Assembly (NCBI GenBank): GCA_910579675.1
Contig: CAJTUF010000003.1
Span: 1 to 64,000, forward strand
Length of the DNA stretch: 64,000 nt
Origin: an uncultured Muribaculaceae bacterium
GTDB lineage: Bacteria > Bacteroidota > Bacteroidia > Bacteroidales > Muribaculaceae
Direction: 5' to 3'
The notes beneath the pieces were generated by a model, which saw only the letters and a list, made by a program, of their open reading frames with translations, searched no databases and was not told the origin of the DNA. The position numbers were made by a program, and so were the translations under genes. Below, in pieces: positions 36,601 to 45,106 of this stretch (position 1 is its first letter; every line of letters begins with the position of its first letter).

Positions 36601-36923
36601 CAGGGCCCTGCGAGGCCCACGAGGGCGGGTTTGATGACGTGGTTGTAGTACACGAAATGCCGGCGGGCAAGCTTGTCGTAGGCCATCTGCACCCTGCCTC
36701 CCAGCTCGGGGAGAATCATCACCTTTATATATTCGTTTTCAATATATATGGCATTGTAGGTGACAGGGGTCTTGACATCGTCGACCGATTCTATGACAGG
36801 ATATGGATAGACCACACCGCTTGAGCCTTGATAAACACGCTTTTCAAGAAACATAGGCGCTTTTTCGGGAGCACCCGCCCGGTAGGTGGGTATCACCACC
36901 TCTTCTCTCCATGCTTTTACCAT
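33639..36923 (-). CDS. DUF5107 domain plus TPR-repeat protein
   Basis: The 1,094-residue protein has no signal peptide. The first 360 residues form a DUF5107 domain (YIENEYIKVMILPELGGRVQ, AYDKLARRHFVYYN, ISGGIEFNWPQHHRP), which has a mutarotase-like beta-sandwich look. The remainder is a long series of TPR repeats (NNILGLWYLRRGRFDLAEPY, ALALKAEILRLSGNKQEAMA, YNELALDLIDCGDTDALTHL). In Bacteroidota such proteins are encoded beside sugar transporters and glycosidases, as here. The name describes the domain; whether it is a glycosidase, epimerase or regulator is unknown. It follows the sugar porter by 52 bases and is probably cotranscribed. Confidence 0.82.
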   Translation of the reverse strand: MVKAWREEVVIPTYRAGAPEKAPMFLEKRVYQGSSGVVYPYPVIESVDDVKTPVTYNAIYIENEYIKVMILPELGGRVQMAYDKLARRHFVYYNHVIKPALVGLAGPWISGGIEFNWPQHHRPSTFMPIDSTIENNPDGSVTVWVGERERMSHQKGLAGFTLRPGAARLEISGVVYNPTELPQTFLWWANPAVAVNDHYRSVFPPDINAVFDHGKRAVSSFPIATGTYYKMDYSAGVDISNYKNIKVPTSYMGVNSRYDFEGGYETDTQAGMLHVASHHVSPGKKQWTWGNGDFGRAWDRNLTDSDGPYIELMAGVFTENQPDFTWLMPYEEKRFTQYFFPYRELGIVKCASRDFVMNIEPAREGQALLKVFATEACDARIRVSASGSATPLLDSTVAVSPEDIFSATLHLADTPWQSLCVEIIVGGKCAIRWTPEPDTLRPIPDAAEAALPPVEIKTCDALYLTGLHLEQYRHATFSPVDYYEEALRRDPADTRCNNILGLWYLRRGRFDLAEPYLRVAVREWRRRNPNPYDCEPIYNLAQTLRFTGRTDEAYELFHKAAWDAHWRDAALLHCAMIDMSEGRLDDALENINESLIRNAANHKALALKAEILRLSGNKQEAMAVADHALSLDPLNHGALLTRAIASGADQDRLRFTTIMRDCAHTYNELALDLIDCGDTDALTHLWAIAEEHGAVDPMTFYYKAAALNSGMTDLEKATSVDADGCFPNRREAIGALRYAIDNNKADSRAPYLLGCLFYDARQYDLAFKMWQLATHRGGDNDPYVWRALALALFNKRSDSCGALDAMEKAVELAPGDPRMLMELDQLYKRLTHDPAQRLDRLRAKKELLPMRDDLVLEEATLLNLLGHYREAIGLIDGRKFHPWEGGEGKVVAQYQFGRVELAKQLMADGNSEEARKLLMECLVYPENLGEGKLEGAQDNDFHFLLGLIAAGKGDDIEARRLWTLASEGPSEPAPALYYNDAKPDKIFYQGLALRALGDEDHARARFHRLVDFGSKHIFDKTTLDYFAVSLPDLLVWESDLDTLNLIHCNYMLALGHYGLGNTERAERFLNEVEHLDPIHQGAKALRSLMQLSLI

Positions 36924-36975
36924 TTGTGATATGATTGGGTAAGTCGTTGTTTCTGCTGGGATAAATAAGGGCAGT

Positions 36976-38361
36976 TCAGCCTATGAGACGCTCGCGTATC
37001 TGTTCGAGCGATCGGCCGCGGGTCTCGGGACACCTCCGGATCAGGAATGAGAGGGCCGCAAAACATATGGCCGAGTAGGTCCAGAAAGTCAATCCGGCTC
37101 CGAAAAATGAATTGAGATATGGGAACGAGAATGTGAGGGACGCGCTGCCGGCCCAAAGGGCGAAAGTGGCCACGCCCATCGCCACACCTCTCACCTTGTC
37201 GGGAAAAATCTCCGACAGGAGAACCCAGGTGACAGGTCCGAGCGACATGGCGTAGCATGCGATAGCGAGTACCACAAGGCCCACCATCACAGGGCCTGTG
37301 ACATGCAGGAGGTAGCAAGCGCCCAGAATGAGATAGATTCCTCCGAGACCTCCGGCGCCAAGGAGCATAAGGGCGCGGCGACCCAGACGGTCGACGGTGT
37401 ACATGGCAACTATGGTAAATACCAGATTGGTGATGCCGGTAACCACGATCTGAAAAAACAGGTCGCCGAGCTCATATCCGGCGGCGCTGAAAATCTCCTG
37501 AGCGTAATTGAAAATGACATTGGTGCCACACCATTGCTGGAACACGGCAATCACCACTCCGAGGATGAGAACCTTACGGAACGGACGGCTGAAAAGGAGG
37601 CTAAGACCGCCGCGCGACTTCTCGCTGTCGAGGGCTGAGGTTATGGAGCGTTCCGACTCCTGGGCAAATTCCGGGCCACCTATGGTCGTGAGTACCTTTG
37701 TGGCTTTGGCTGTGCGCCCGGTCATGATGAGCCACCGGGGACTCTCGGGGATGAAGAGGGCGAGGATGAGAAACGCGGCAGCCGGATATGCGGCACCCCA
37801 GAACATATGGCGCCATCCCATCGCTACATTCCACGAGCCGGCAAGAGCTTCGGGCGTGAGGCCCGAAGCTACTTCGTCGGCGATGAACATATTGGCAATC
37901 TGAGCCGAAAGGATACCTATAACTATTGTGAGCTGATTGAGAGCGACGAGTCGGCCGCGCCACTCGGCGGGCGCTACCTCGGCAATATACATCGGAGAGA
38001 GCCCCGACGCTATGCCTATGGCCACACCACCCGCGAGGCGGGCAATGAGGAAGGTTGTGAATCCGTCGGCAGCCCCTGTTGCCCAAGCCGAAATGAGAAA
38101 AATAGCTGCAGCCACGATGAGCAGGGCGCGGCGTCCGATACGGTCGGCGAGGATGCCTGCAGCCGAGGCGCCGACAAGACACCCTACGAGCGCTATGCTC
38201 ATGGCGAGACCCTGTAGACCCGGATTGCCGGTGATGCCGAAATAGATTTCGTAGAAAGGCTTTGCGCCGCCTATCACCACCCAGTCGTAGCCGAAGAGGA
38301 GGCCACCGAGGGCTGACACGAGGCAGATGAAATAGACAAAAAGACGATTGATGTTTGACAT
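36976..38361 (-). CDS. MFS sugar-proton symporter (XylE-like)
   Basis: The 461-residue protein has 12 transmembrane helices and all sugar-porter signatures. These are LFGYDWVVIGGAKPF in helix 1, ADRIGRRALLIVAA, IPESPRWLIMTGR before the central loop, QQWCGTNVIFNYAQEIF in helix 7, VDRLGRRALMLLG and PETRGRSLEQI at the end. It imports a monosaccharide such as xylose, arabinose or galactose with protons. The location beside a GH35 beta-galactosidase and DUF5107 gene suggests galactose. The promoter is divergent from that of an AraC regulator. Confidence 0.88.
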   Translation of the reverse strand: MSNINRLFVYFICLVSALGGLLFGYDWVVIGGAKPFYEIYFGITGNPGLQGLAMSIALVGCLVGASAAGILADRIGRRALLIVAAAIFLISAWATGAADGFTTFLIARLAGGVAIGIASGLSPMYIAEVAPAEWRGRLVALNQLTIVIGILSAQIANMFIADEVASGLTPEALAGSWNVAMGWRHMFWGAAYPAAAFLILALFIPESPRWLIMTGRTAKATKVLTTIGGPEFAQESERSITSALDSEKSRGGLSLLFSRPFRKVLILGVVIAVFQQWCGTNVIFNYAQEIFSAAGYELGDLFFQIVVTGITNLVFTIVAMYTVDRLGRRALMLLGAGGLGGIYLILGACYLLHVTGPVMVGLVVLAIACYAMSLGPVTWVLLSEIFPDKVRGVAMGVATFALWAGSASLTFSFPYLNSFFGAGLTFWTYSAICFAALSFLIRRCPETRGRSLEQIRERLIG

Positions 38362-38398
38362 AATGATCGTGGTGAACGGAGTGATTGGATTCCGGCTG

Positions 38399-38406
38399 CA
38401 AAATTA
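38399..38406 (-). promoter_or_regulatory. -7 box for the sugar porter gene
   Basis: TAATTTTG on the minus strand matches TAnnTTTG; about 38 bases before the start codon. It lies in the 175-base divergent region shared with the AraC regulator. Confidence 0.5.
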
Positions 38407-38495
38407 CATCCGCCCGGTGATGAAAAAGATGGATAGGGCGCGCAGGGTTGATGGACGATCCTGCAACGCTCCTTGCCTCGCCACGATAAATGAAC

Positions 38496-38503
38496 TATCT
38501 TTG
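38496..38503 (+). promoter_or_regulatory. -7 box of the AraC regulator promoter
   Basis: TATCTTTG followed by CA, with TTGC at 38473-38476 and 19 bases between, is a complete Bacteroidota promoter. Confidence 0.75.
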
Positions 38504-38536
38504 CACCACAAATCAATCAGCTAATCCACCCCCACC

Positions 38537-39421
38537 ATGAAACTCAAAGATGGATTTAACGGCGAGAGGGCTTTTGTGCTTCCACCCTCGTGTGTTGCCT
38601 CTTTGGAGAGCCATCCGCTCTCGGCAGCTCTCCACATGACAGATATAGGCTACTACCCGTGTGCGGCCCATCACTACCGCAGGCGCGAAGAGCCGATCAG
38701 CCAGTATGTGATGATCTACTGCAAGAGTGGCCGGGGATGGTTTGAGGTCGGAGGCCGACACCGCGAGGTAGGGCCCGATACCTACTTTATCCTTCCTCCG
38801 GGTGAGAAGCATGCCTATGGCACCTGTGATGATAATCCATGGAGCATCTACTGGATCCATTTCAAGGGTAATCTTGCGGCTCAGTATGCCGGGGCTGCAG
38901 GAGAGCCGGTGCCGCTCAAGCCGAGTATCATCTCCCGCATCAGCGACCGCCTTGAGATGTTTGACGAGATGATGGGAGTGCTCGACCGAGGATATATGCT
39001 CGACAATATGCTCTATTGCTGCTCGCTCCTCCACCATTTTCTCGGATCGCTCCGTTTCGTGAGGCAATACCGTGGCGACCGTGGCCAATCGCCGGGGAGC
39101 GAGGATATAGTGAATGCCGCCATCAATTATATGAAAGAAAACCTTGACAGGCCGCTCAAGCTGGGCGAGGTAGCAGCCTATGTGGGCTATTCGCTGTCGC
39201 AGTTTTCCCACTCCTTTACCAACTCCACAGGTCAGAGCCCTATGATGTATGCCAATCAGCTCCGTATCAATAAGGCATGCTCGCTCCTTGACTTCACAGA
39301 TCTGCATATCAATCAGATATGCTACCGGGTGGGCATTACCGACCCATATTATTTCAGCCGTCTTTTCAGCCGGATCATGGGAATGTCGCCGAGTGCCTAC
39401 CGAAGGGTCAAGAAAGGCTGA
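38537..39421 (+). CDS. AraC-family transcriptional regulator
   Basis: The 294-residue protein has an N-terminal cupin sensor domain (GRGWFEVGGRHREVGPDTYF and LPPGEKHAYG) and a C-terminal double HTH (about 195-292). The HTH includes LDRPLKLGEVAAYVGYSLSQ and DLHINQICYRVGITDPYYFS, ending in the canonical GMSPSAYRR. The cupin presumably binds a sugar ligand. Sitting between a divergent sugar porter and the GH35 gene, it is the likely activator of both. GH35 starts 59 bases after its stop. Confidence 0.92.
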   Translation: MKLKDGFNGERAFVLPPSCVASLESHPLSAALHMTDIGYYPCAAHHYRRREEPISQYVMIYCKSGRGWFEVGGRHREVGPDTYFILPPGEKHAYGTCDDNPWSIYWIHFKGNLAAQYAGAAGEPVPLKPSIISRISDRLEMFDEMMGVLDRGYMLDNMLYCCSLLHHFLGSLRFVRQYRGDRGQSPGSEDIVNAAINYMKENLDRPLKLGEVAAYVGYSLSQFSHSFTNSTGQSPMMYANQLRINKACSLLDFTDLHINQICYRVGITDPYYFSRLFSRIMGMSPSAYRRVKKG

Positions 39422-39480
39422 CCGCCGCCAAGGCTCTGCAACAATAAGCTGAATCAATCTATCTATTCATCAACATATCA

Positions 39481-41817
39481 ATGAATATCCTAAAATCAAT
39501 ATGCGCTATGGCTCTGGCAGCCATGGCGGCGTGGAGCCCCTCAGCCGAGGCCACCACACCACGCACCTTTGAAGCTGGCAAGGGCACCTTTCTGCTCGAC
39601 GGCAAGCCCTATCTGCTCAAATCGGCCGAGCTCCACTATCCGCGCATACCCCGCGAGTACTGGGAAAACCGCATCCAGCTATGCCGGGCGCTGGGCATGA
39701 ACACGGTGTGCCTCTGCGTGTTCTGGAATGTGCATGAGGATACACCCGGAGAGTTTGACTTTACGGGCAACAACGACCTGCGCCATTTCATTGAGCTCTG
39801 TGGAGCCAATGGCATGAATGTCATCCTGCGCCCTGGCCCATATGTGTGTGCCGAGTGGGATATGGGTGGCTTGCCGTGGTGGCTGCTCAAAGACCGCGAC
39901 ATGAGGATGCGCGAGGATGATCCCGCATTTATGGAGCGTGTGGCTCTGTTTGAGGAGGCGGTGGCACGCGAGGTGGCCGATCTGACCGTCGACAAAGGGG
40001 GCCCCATCATCATGGTACAGGTGGAGAATGAATATGGAGCCTACGATGTGAACAAGAAATATGTAGGTGAGATACGCGATATGCTCCGCGACCTGTACGG
40101 CGAGGGGGTGATGCTCTTTCAGTGCGACTGGGCATCGACTTTCCTCAACAATGGCCTCGACGACACTCTGTGGGCCATGAACTTTGGCACCGGTGCCAAT
40201 ATCGACGCTCAGTTTGCGCCGCTCAAAAAGGAACGCCCCGACTCGCCGCTGTTCTGCTCTGAATTCTGGAGCGGATGGTTTGACCGGTGGGGTGCCAACC
40301 ACGAGACCCGGCGTGCGGATGTGATGATTGCCGGCATCGACGAGATGCTGTCGAAGGGTATCTCATTCAGCCTCTATATGACCCACGGAGGCACCAACTG
40401 GGGCCACTGGGCCGGCTCCAACTCTCCGGCCTATGCGCCCGACGTGACATCGTATGACTACGACGCACCGATAAGCGAGAGCGGACAGACCACGCCCAAA
40501 TATCATGCCCTGCGCAAGATGATGCGCCGCTACTCTATTGGAGAGAAGATCTATCCAGTGCCACCCACTTACAAAGCCCGCAAGGTGGCTCCCTTCACGT
40601 TTAAGGAATATGCGCCCCTCTTTGCCAATCTGCCTGAAGGGGTGAGGAGCGACACTATAGCTCCGATGGAGATGTTTGATCAGGGTTTCGGCTCGATAGT
40701 GTATACCACGCAGCTCCCGGCCATTGATGAGCCTTCGGTGCTCAGCATCGACGAGGTGCATGACTATGCGCGTGTGTTTCTCGACGGCAAGTCGATAGCC
40801 GATCTCTACCGCCGCAACTTCGACCGCAGCGTCACGCTCCCGGCGATTCCTTCCGGAGCGCGTCTCGATATCCTCGTGGAGGGTATGGGCCGAGTGAATT
40901 TCGGTGAGGCGATGAAAGATTACAAGGGAATCACCGACCGGGTGACCCTCACCATCGATCGCGATGGCCGCAAGTTTGAATGCGACCTGCGCGACTGGGA
41001 GGTGTTCAATATCCACGACCGCTACGACACTTACACGTCGATGGATTTTGAACCGTATGAGGAGAGCGGTGAGCGCCGTCCGGGTACCTACCGCGCCACA
41101 TTTGAAATCAAAGGTAAGCCTGCCGACACCTTCCTCGACTTCTCGTCGTGGGGCAAAGGTCTGGTTTATGTCAACGGCCACGCAATAGGCCGCATCTGGG
41201 AGATAGGCCCGCAGACTGCGCTCTATGTTCCCGGATGCTGGTTGCGTCGGGGCGACAACGAGGTGGTAGTGTTTGATATACTGGGTCCGGTCAAAGCTGA
41301 GTCGCAGGGCCTCGACCATCCGGTGGTTGATCAGCTGCGCCTGCCTGAGCCGGAGACCCATGCCGACAGTGCGGCCCATGCCGCATTTGACGGTATTGCC
41401 CCTGTGGGCGACTTCGCTATCGAGGCTACCGATGGATGGCACACTCTGCGGTTTGACTCACCTGTGGCAGGGCGCTATCTGCTCATAGAGGCACTGTCGG
41501 CCGCCTCCGGTGAGGGGGATGAAGCCTCGATAGCCGAGATATATCTCATAGGTCGCGACGGCAAACGTCTTTCACGCGAGATGTGGAAGGCTCTGTGGGC
41601 CGACAGCGAGGATGCCGGAAGCGCCAACCATACCGCCGACAAGCTCTATGATCTGCAGGAATCGACCTACTGGTCGTCGGCCAAAGGGGTGCCCTATCCC
41701 CATGGAGTGGTGATCGATCTCGGGGCGCGCACAGAGGTGGGCGGCATCCAGATTCTGCCGCGCATGGAGGCGGGAGTGCCCGGTTTGCCCGGACGTCTGC
41801 GGGTGAGCCTCCGCTGA
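39481..41817 (+). CDS. GH35 beta-galactosidase with F5/8-like C-terminal domain
   Basis: The 778-residue enzyme has a signal peptide (MNILKSICAMALAAMAAWSP) and a family 35 TIM barrel. Signatures are GPYVCAEWDMGGLPWWLL, the acid/base Glu184 in QVENEYGAYD and the nucleophile Glu261 in FCSEFWSGWFDRWG. The middle jelly-roll region (about 480-620) includes WGKGLVYVNGHAIGRIWEIG, usual in GH35. The C-terminus resembles a coagulation-factor 5/8 carbohydrate-binding domain (GARTEVGGIQILPRM). It releases terminal beta-galactose from host or plant glycans in the periplasm or outside. Confidence 0.92.
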   Translation: MNILKSICAMALAAMAAWSPSAEATTPRTFEAGKGTFLLDGKPYLLKSAELHYPRIPREYWENRIQLCRALGMNTVCLCVFWNVHEDTPGEFDFTGNNDLRHFIELCGANGMNVILRPGPYVCAEWDMGGLPWWLLKDRDMRMREDDPAFMERVALFEEAVAREVADLTVDKGGPIIMVQVENEYGAYDVNKKYVGEIRDMLRDLYGEGVMLFQCDWASTFLNNGLDDTLWAMNFGTGANIDAQFAPLKKERPDSPLFCSEFWSGWFDRWGANHETRRADVMIAGIDEMLSKGISFSLYMTHGGTNWGHWAGSNSPAYAPDVTSYDYDAPISESGQTTPKYHALRKMMRRYSIGEKIYPVPPTYKARKVAPFTFKEYAPLFANLPEGVRSDTIAPMEMFDQGFGSIVYTTQLPAIDEPSVLSIDEVHDYARVFLDGKSIADLYRRNFDRSVTLPAIPSGARLDILVEGMGRVNFGEAMKDYKGITDRVTLTIDRDGRKFECDLRDWEVFNIHDRYDTYTSMDFEPYEESGERRPGTYRATFEIKGKPADTFLDFSSWGKGLVYVNGHAIGRIWEIGPQTALYVPGCWLRRGDNEVVVFDILGPVKAESQGLDHPVVDQLRLPEPETHADSAAHAAFDGIAPVGDFAIEATDGWHTLRFDSPVAGRYLLIEALSAASGEGDEASIAEIYLIGRDGKRLSREMWKALWADSEDAGSANHTADKLYDLQESTYWSSAKGVPYPHGVVIDLGARTEVGGIQILPRMEAGVPGLPGRLRVSLR

Positions 41818-41837
41818 TACCTCAGTGAATAAAAGGG

Positions 41838-41882
41838 GGTAGCCCGGCACACATGCCTCATGGGGGTGTGTGCCGGGCTACC
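41838..41882 (+). terminator. Perfect 16-bp hairpin between convergent genes
   Basis: GGTAGCCCGGCACACA and its complement pair around a 13-base loop. A T-rich CTTTATTTTA follows on the plus side. It can end the GH35 transcript and the phosphatase transcript from the other strand. Confidence 0.9.
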
Positions 41883-41918
41883 GTCCGCTTTATTTTATGA
41901 TATAGGATGGAAAAGGGT

Positions 41919-43217
41919 TCAGCGTATGGCGTCGTAGGCTGCCAGAGCCTCCTCGAAGCGCTGCTCGAGGTCGGCGAGATTGTAGAGTCCATCGGCATTT
42001 TTCTCCAGACCCTTCAGGGTGAGGGGATAAATCATCGGAGGATTGTCGAGCGACAGGAGCTCCATGTCGCGTAGCTGGTCAACGCTCTGATACACGAGGT
42101 TGATATCGGCATATTCCTTACCGTCGGGGCCTGCAAACTTCTCGATCACAATCTTTGAACCGATAGGCGTTTTCTTCTCGATAGTGGCGGGGAGCTCATA
42201 TTCCTCCACTCCGAGAGCGGTGGCTACGGCTGAGAGGTTGCTGTCGTGGCCCACGAGGAATGTAAACTTGCGGTCGGGCGATCGGAGCTCGTCGTACATA
42301 TACTGTATGAGCGGGTGCGACACATTGACTGCCACTATCGGAGCGGTGAACAGCACATCCTGATACACATCCTTGATGTGGGCGAGGCGTGCCCACTGGT
42401 CGCGCGTGAGGGTCTTGCCGAAGGCCGCTTTCACGGTGTCGGGCTCCTCGTAATATTGGAGGATGAAAGCATCGGAGGCAGCGTTGAGGTCTTTGAGAGC
42501 CGAACCTGCTTTCATTGCCGGCTCCTTGAACTTCTCAAGCACTATCTCTGTGTTGTAGTTGGTGAAATCCTTGAGTTTGGGATCACCCTCGCGGGCCATA
42601 GGCGACTCGGGGGTATCCATCACCTCCTGGATGAAGGCATAGTCGGGAGCAAGGGCCTCGTTGATGCCCACAATCCCTTTTTTGCCCCCCATGGCATTGA
42701 TCTGGGCCATGGCAGTCTCGACAAATTCGGGGCTCACCTTGGTGAGCTGCGGGTTGAAGAGGGGATCCATCTTGCTGGGCACATAGCGGTGGTTGACCGT
42801 CACGCCGCCCACAGGCATGAATCCCGACGAGAAGTATTGGGCGGTGGCTATGCAACGCTGCATCGAGTTGGCGATGACGTTGAGATCGTCGGCCGTGGGG
42901 ACATAGTTTTCGGGAAAAAGGCCGGCATCGACGGCCCATTTGCGGAAATACTGTCCCATCATGGTCTCGAGCACTCCGCCACGCGAGGTGAGCTCGCTCT
43001 TACCAGCGCTCCACTTGGTCCACTCGTGGGGAGTCATGCGTCCGAGGTCGCTCTTGCTGTCGCTCAGCGGCGAGCGTATGTTGTGGCGGCTGAGCACCAC
43101 AGCCTCCTTGAGCTGATACTTGTCTTTAAACTCCTGGCTCCGCTGGGCCTGAGCCATCAGCATGGCGGGTGCGCCCATTAATATCATAGCCAGGGCGGCT
43201 TTGAAAATAGCTTTCAT
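41919..43217 (-). CDS. Periplasmic histidine acid phosphatase/phytase-like protein
   Basis: The start MKAIFKAALAMILMGAPAML gives a clean signal peptide; the longer frame upstream is unlikely. The 432-residue protein has the branch-2 histidine phosphatase motif, VVLSRHNIRSPLSD (RHxxRxP, His45), and the partner VGHDSNLSAV near residue 310. The family removes phosphate from phosphomonoesters such as phytate or glucose-1-phosphate. A divergently transcribed porin of the phosphate-selective type lies across a 255-base gap, supporting a phosphate-scavenging pair. Confidence 0.85.
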   Translation of the reverse strand: MKAIFKAALAMILMGAPAMLMAQAQRSQEFKDKYQLKEAVVLSRHNIRSPLSDSKSDLGRMTPHEWTKWSAGKSELTSRGGVLETMMGQYFRKWAVDAGLFPENYVPTADDLNVIANSMQRCIATAQYFSSGFMPVGGVTVNHRYVPSKMDPLFNPQLTKVSPEFVETAMAQINAMGGKKGIVGINEALAPDYAFIQEVMDTPESPMAREGDPKLKDFTNYNTEIVLEKFKEPAMKAGSALKDLNAASDAFILQYYEEPDTVKAAFGKTLTRDQWARLAHIKDVYQDVLFTAPIVAVNVSHPLIQYMYDELRSPDRKFTFLVGHDSNLSAVATALGVEEYELPATIEKKTPIGSKIVIEKFAGPDGKEYADINLVYQSVDQLRDMELLSLDNPPMIYPLTLKGLEKNADGLYNLADLEQRFEEALAAYDAIR

Positions 43218-43472
43218 TTCGGTAGTAGGTAAGGACTGGGGGAATGAGAGTGATGATTTGAATCTATATCGGGTGTAGGAATCACATCTTTGGCAACAAT
43301 CGCCGCCCGTGATGGTTCGGTCGTTTTCGCGAAAAAAATCGGAATAATCCATAAAAAAAACAAACAATCGGGAGCCGCCTCGCGTTATCACCACGAATCT
43401 ATTCCAACCAAGGAACACCATCACATAACCATATCACGCTTATATATCACCTAAGATATACCCTCACACAAC
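43218..43472. promoter_or_regulatory. Divergent regulatory gap between phosphatase and porin genes
   Basis: The gap must hold both promoters, but I find no exact TAnnTTTG on either strand. A 12-base perfect palindrome, TTTTCGCGAAAA (43324-43335), lies near the middle and could be a regulator site. Confidence 0.35.
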
Positions 43473-44681
43473 ATGAGAACTATCACACTCGCAGCCATGA
43501 CGGCTGTGGCGCTGCTTGGCGCAACAGAGGCCCGGGCCCAATATGAGAATAAGGTAAAGGTGCAGCCCACAGGCCGCATCCTGCTCGACGGAGCAATCTA
43601 TGCACCCGATGGTGCTCTCTACGAATACCGCAATGCCGACGGCGAGCTGATCAGCGGCCCGAGCTTTGCCGACGGAGTGGCGCTCCCCGACATCCGCATG
43701 GGAGCCAAGGTGAGCTACGGCCATTGGCAAGCCAAGATAGATGTGGGCTACGGCTATCAGAAACTCGGATTCAAGGATGTGTATATCCAATACAATATCA
43801 ACCCCAACAACTATCTGCGCGGCGGTTACTTCGTGCATCAGTTCGGCCTCAACGCCGCCACCTCAAGCTCGATGAAACCCGCGATGGAATCGGCCACCAC
43901 CGATGACTTTTTCAAGGCCACGGGCCGCAATGTCGGGGTGGAGTTTGTCCACGACAAGGATCAGTTTTTTACCGGCGTCAGCGCCATCATCGACGGCACC
44001 TCCATGTCGAAGCCGGCCAACGAACAGGGCAAAGTGAGTGTGGGCGGAGTGACGCGCCTTGTGTGGCGCCCGCTGCGCGAGGAGGGCTCGATAGCACAGG
44101 TGGGCATGTCGCTCTGGTATCAGTCGGCACTCCATGGTCTTGCCGAAAACGGGTCAGTGACGGAAGGCTACTTCAACTATTCGGCCAACTTCCCCACACG
44201 AGTGGATAAGATAGGGATGCTCAACGCGCACATAGGCGACGCCAAGGGTGTGTTCAAGCTCTCGCCCGAAGTGGTTGCCGCCTATGGCCGCGTGGCCATA
44301 GAGGGCCAGTATTATTACATGAACATAGCCCGCCGCAATAATCTGGAGAGCTATCGGGCCCAGGGCGCCTACGGCCTCTTCAGAAGCCTGCTCATCGGTA
44401 GCGCCTACGGCTATTCGCACGGCGACGCCGGTCTGGCCACTCCTGCGCCCAAGTCGCTTGAGCTTATCGTAGGCTACAACTATACCGACGCATCGTGTCA
44501 CAAAGCCGGTATCTACGGCGGACGCACCAACGACTATTCGGTGACACTCAACTACTATATCAACAAATACATACTTGCGCGACTGCGCTATTCCTATACC
44601 GATGTGCGCGACAGCGAGGTGCTCGACTTCAACAAATGTCATGTCAACACCGTCCAGGCGCGCCTTCAGATCCTCTTCTGA
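43473..44681 (+). CDS. Outer-membrane porin, OprO/OprP-like
   Basis: The 402-residue protein has a signal peptide (VALLGATEARAQ) and alternating beta-strand pattern to the end, finishing with the aromatic VNTVQARLQILF of an outer-membrane barrel. The piece YGHWQAKIDVGYGYQKLGFKDVYIQYNI and GYFVHQFGLNAATSS match the phosphate-selective porin group (OprO/OprP). It should let phosphate or small anions cross the outer membrane. Substrate selectivity is inferred from family and the divergent phosphatase. Confidence 0.75.
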   Translation: MRTITLAAMTAVALLGATEARAQYENKVKVQPTGRILLDGAIYAPDGALYEYRNADGELISGPSFADGVALPDIRMGAKVSYGHWQAKIDVGYGYQKLGFKDVYIQYNINPNNYLRGGYFVHQFGLNAATSSSMKPAMESATTDDFFKATGRNVGVEFVHDKDQFFTGVSAIIDGTSMSKPANEQGKVSVGGVTRLVWRPLREEGSIAQVGMSLWYQSALHGLAENGSVTEGYFNYSANFPTRVDKIGMLNAHIGDAKGVFKLSPEVVAAYGRVAIEGQYYYMNIARRNNLESYRAQGAYGLFRSLLIGSAYGYSHGDAGLATPAPKSLELIVGYNYTDASCHKAGIYGGRTNDYSVTLNYYINKYILARLRYSYTDVRDSEVLDFNKCHVNTVQARLQILF

Positions 44682-44773
44682 CCGCCCCGGCGAGTATTTC
44701 AGTCGCAACGATTCGAGATAGACAATGCGCTGATATGCTCCACGATTATTAAATCTGCCAGGTGTCAACAGTT

Positions 44774-44825
44774 TTAGCCCCTGTTCTAAACCCCTCGAAT
44801 TCGATGGGTTTGGAACAGGGGCTAA
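44774..44825 (+). terminator. 20-bp hairpin after the porin gene
   Basis: TTAGCCCCTGTTCTAAACCC and its near-complement pair with a single G-U around a 12-base loop. It lies about 90 bases after the porin stop, within the 400-base gap before the first KilA-N gene. Between the hairpin and that gene only the repeated leader (from 44953) is recognisable. Confidence 0.75.
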
Positions 44826-44952
44826 CATTTGGGGCTGTTTTCGCTATTCATACTTCAATAATGGCTGTCCGCATTTGCCAGCGTATCAAAATCGGGTCGA
44901 GGTTTTTCCCTTTGCAAAGGTGTTTTCGGAGGGTGAGTGTCCGACAAAACAG

Positions 44953-45106
44953 ATCTTGCAGAGGCTATCCAACACCGACTTTGCCAGTATCGGATTTAAT
45001 CACGCTTAAAAGTTAGCTAATAAGCTGATATGTCAGATGTTTGACGTATCTTTGCATCTGAAATGTAAACGCTTATCCCCAAATGGCAAAAATAACCGTA
45101 AAAGAT
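44953..45106 (+). repeat. Repeated KilA-N leader, copy 1
   Basis: The 130 bases before the first KilA-N start, and its first 20 or so coding bases, match the leader of the second KilA-N gene without gaps. The copy contains ATCTTGCAGAGGCTATCC, a -7 box TATCTTTG (45047-45054) and the invariant segment TGAAATGTAAACGCTTATCC. It forms a direct repeat with 45921-46074. Confidence 0.75.

Noticed and set aside
44762..45016. 84-codon frame through the hairpin and KilA-N leader
   Set aside because: It runs through a terminator stem and the repeated leader; the repeated part reads similarly in the second leader, but no family is recognised.
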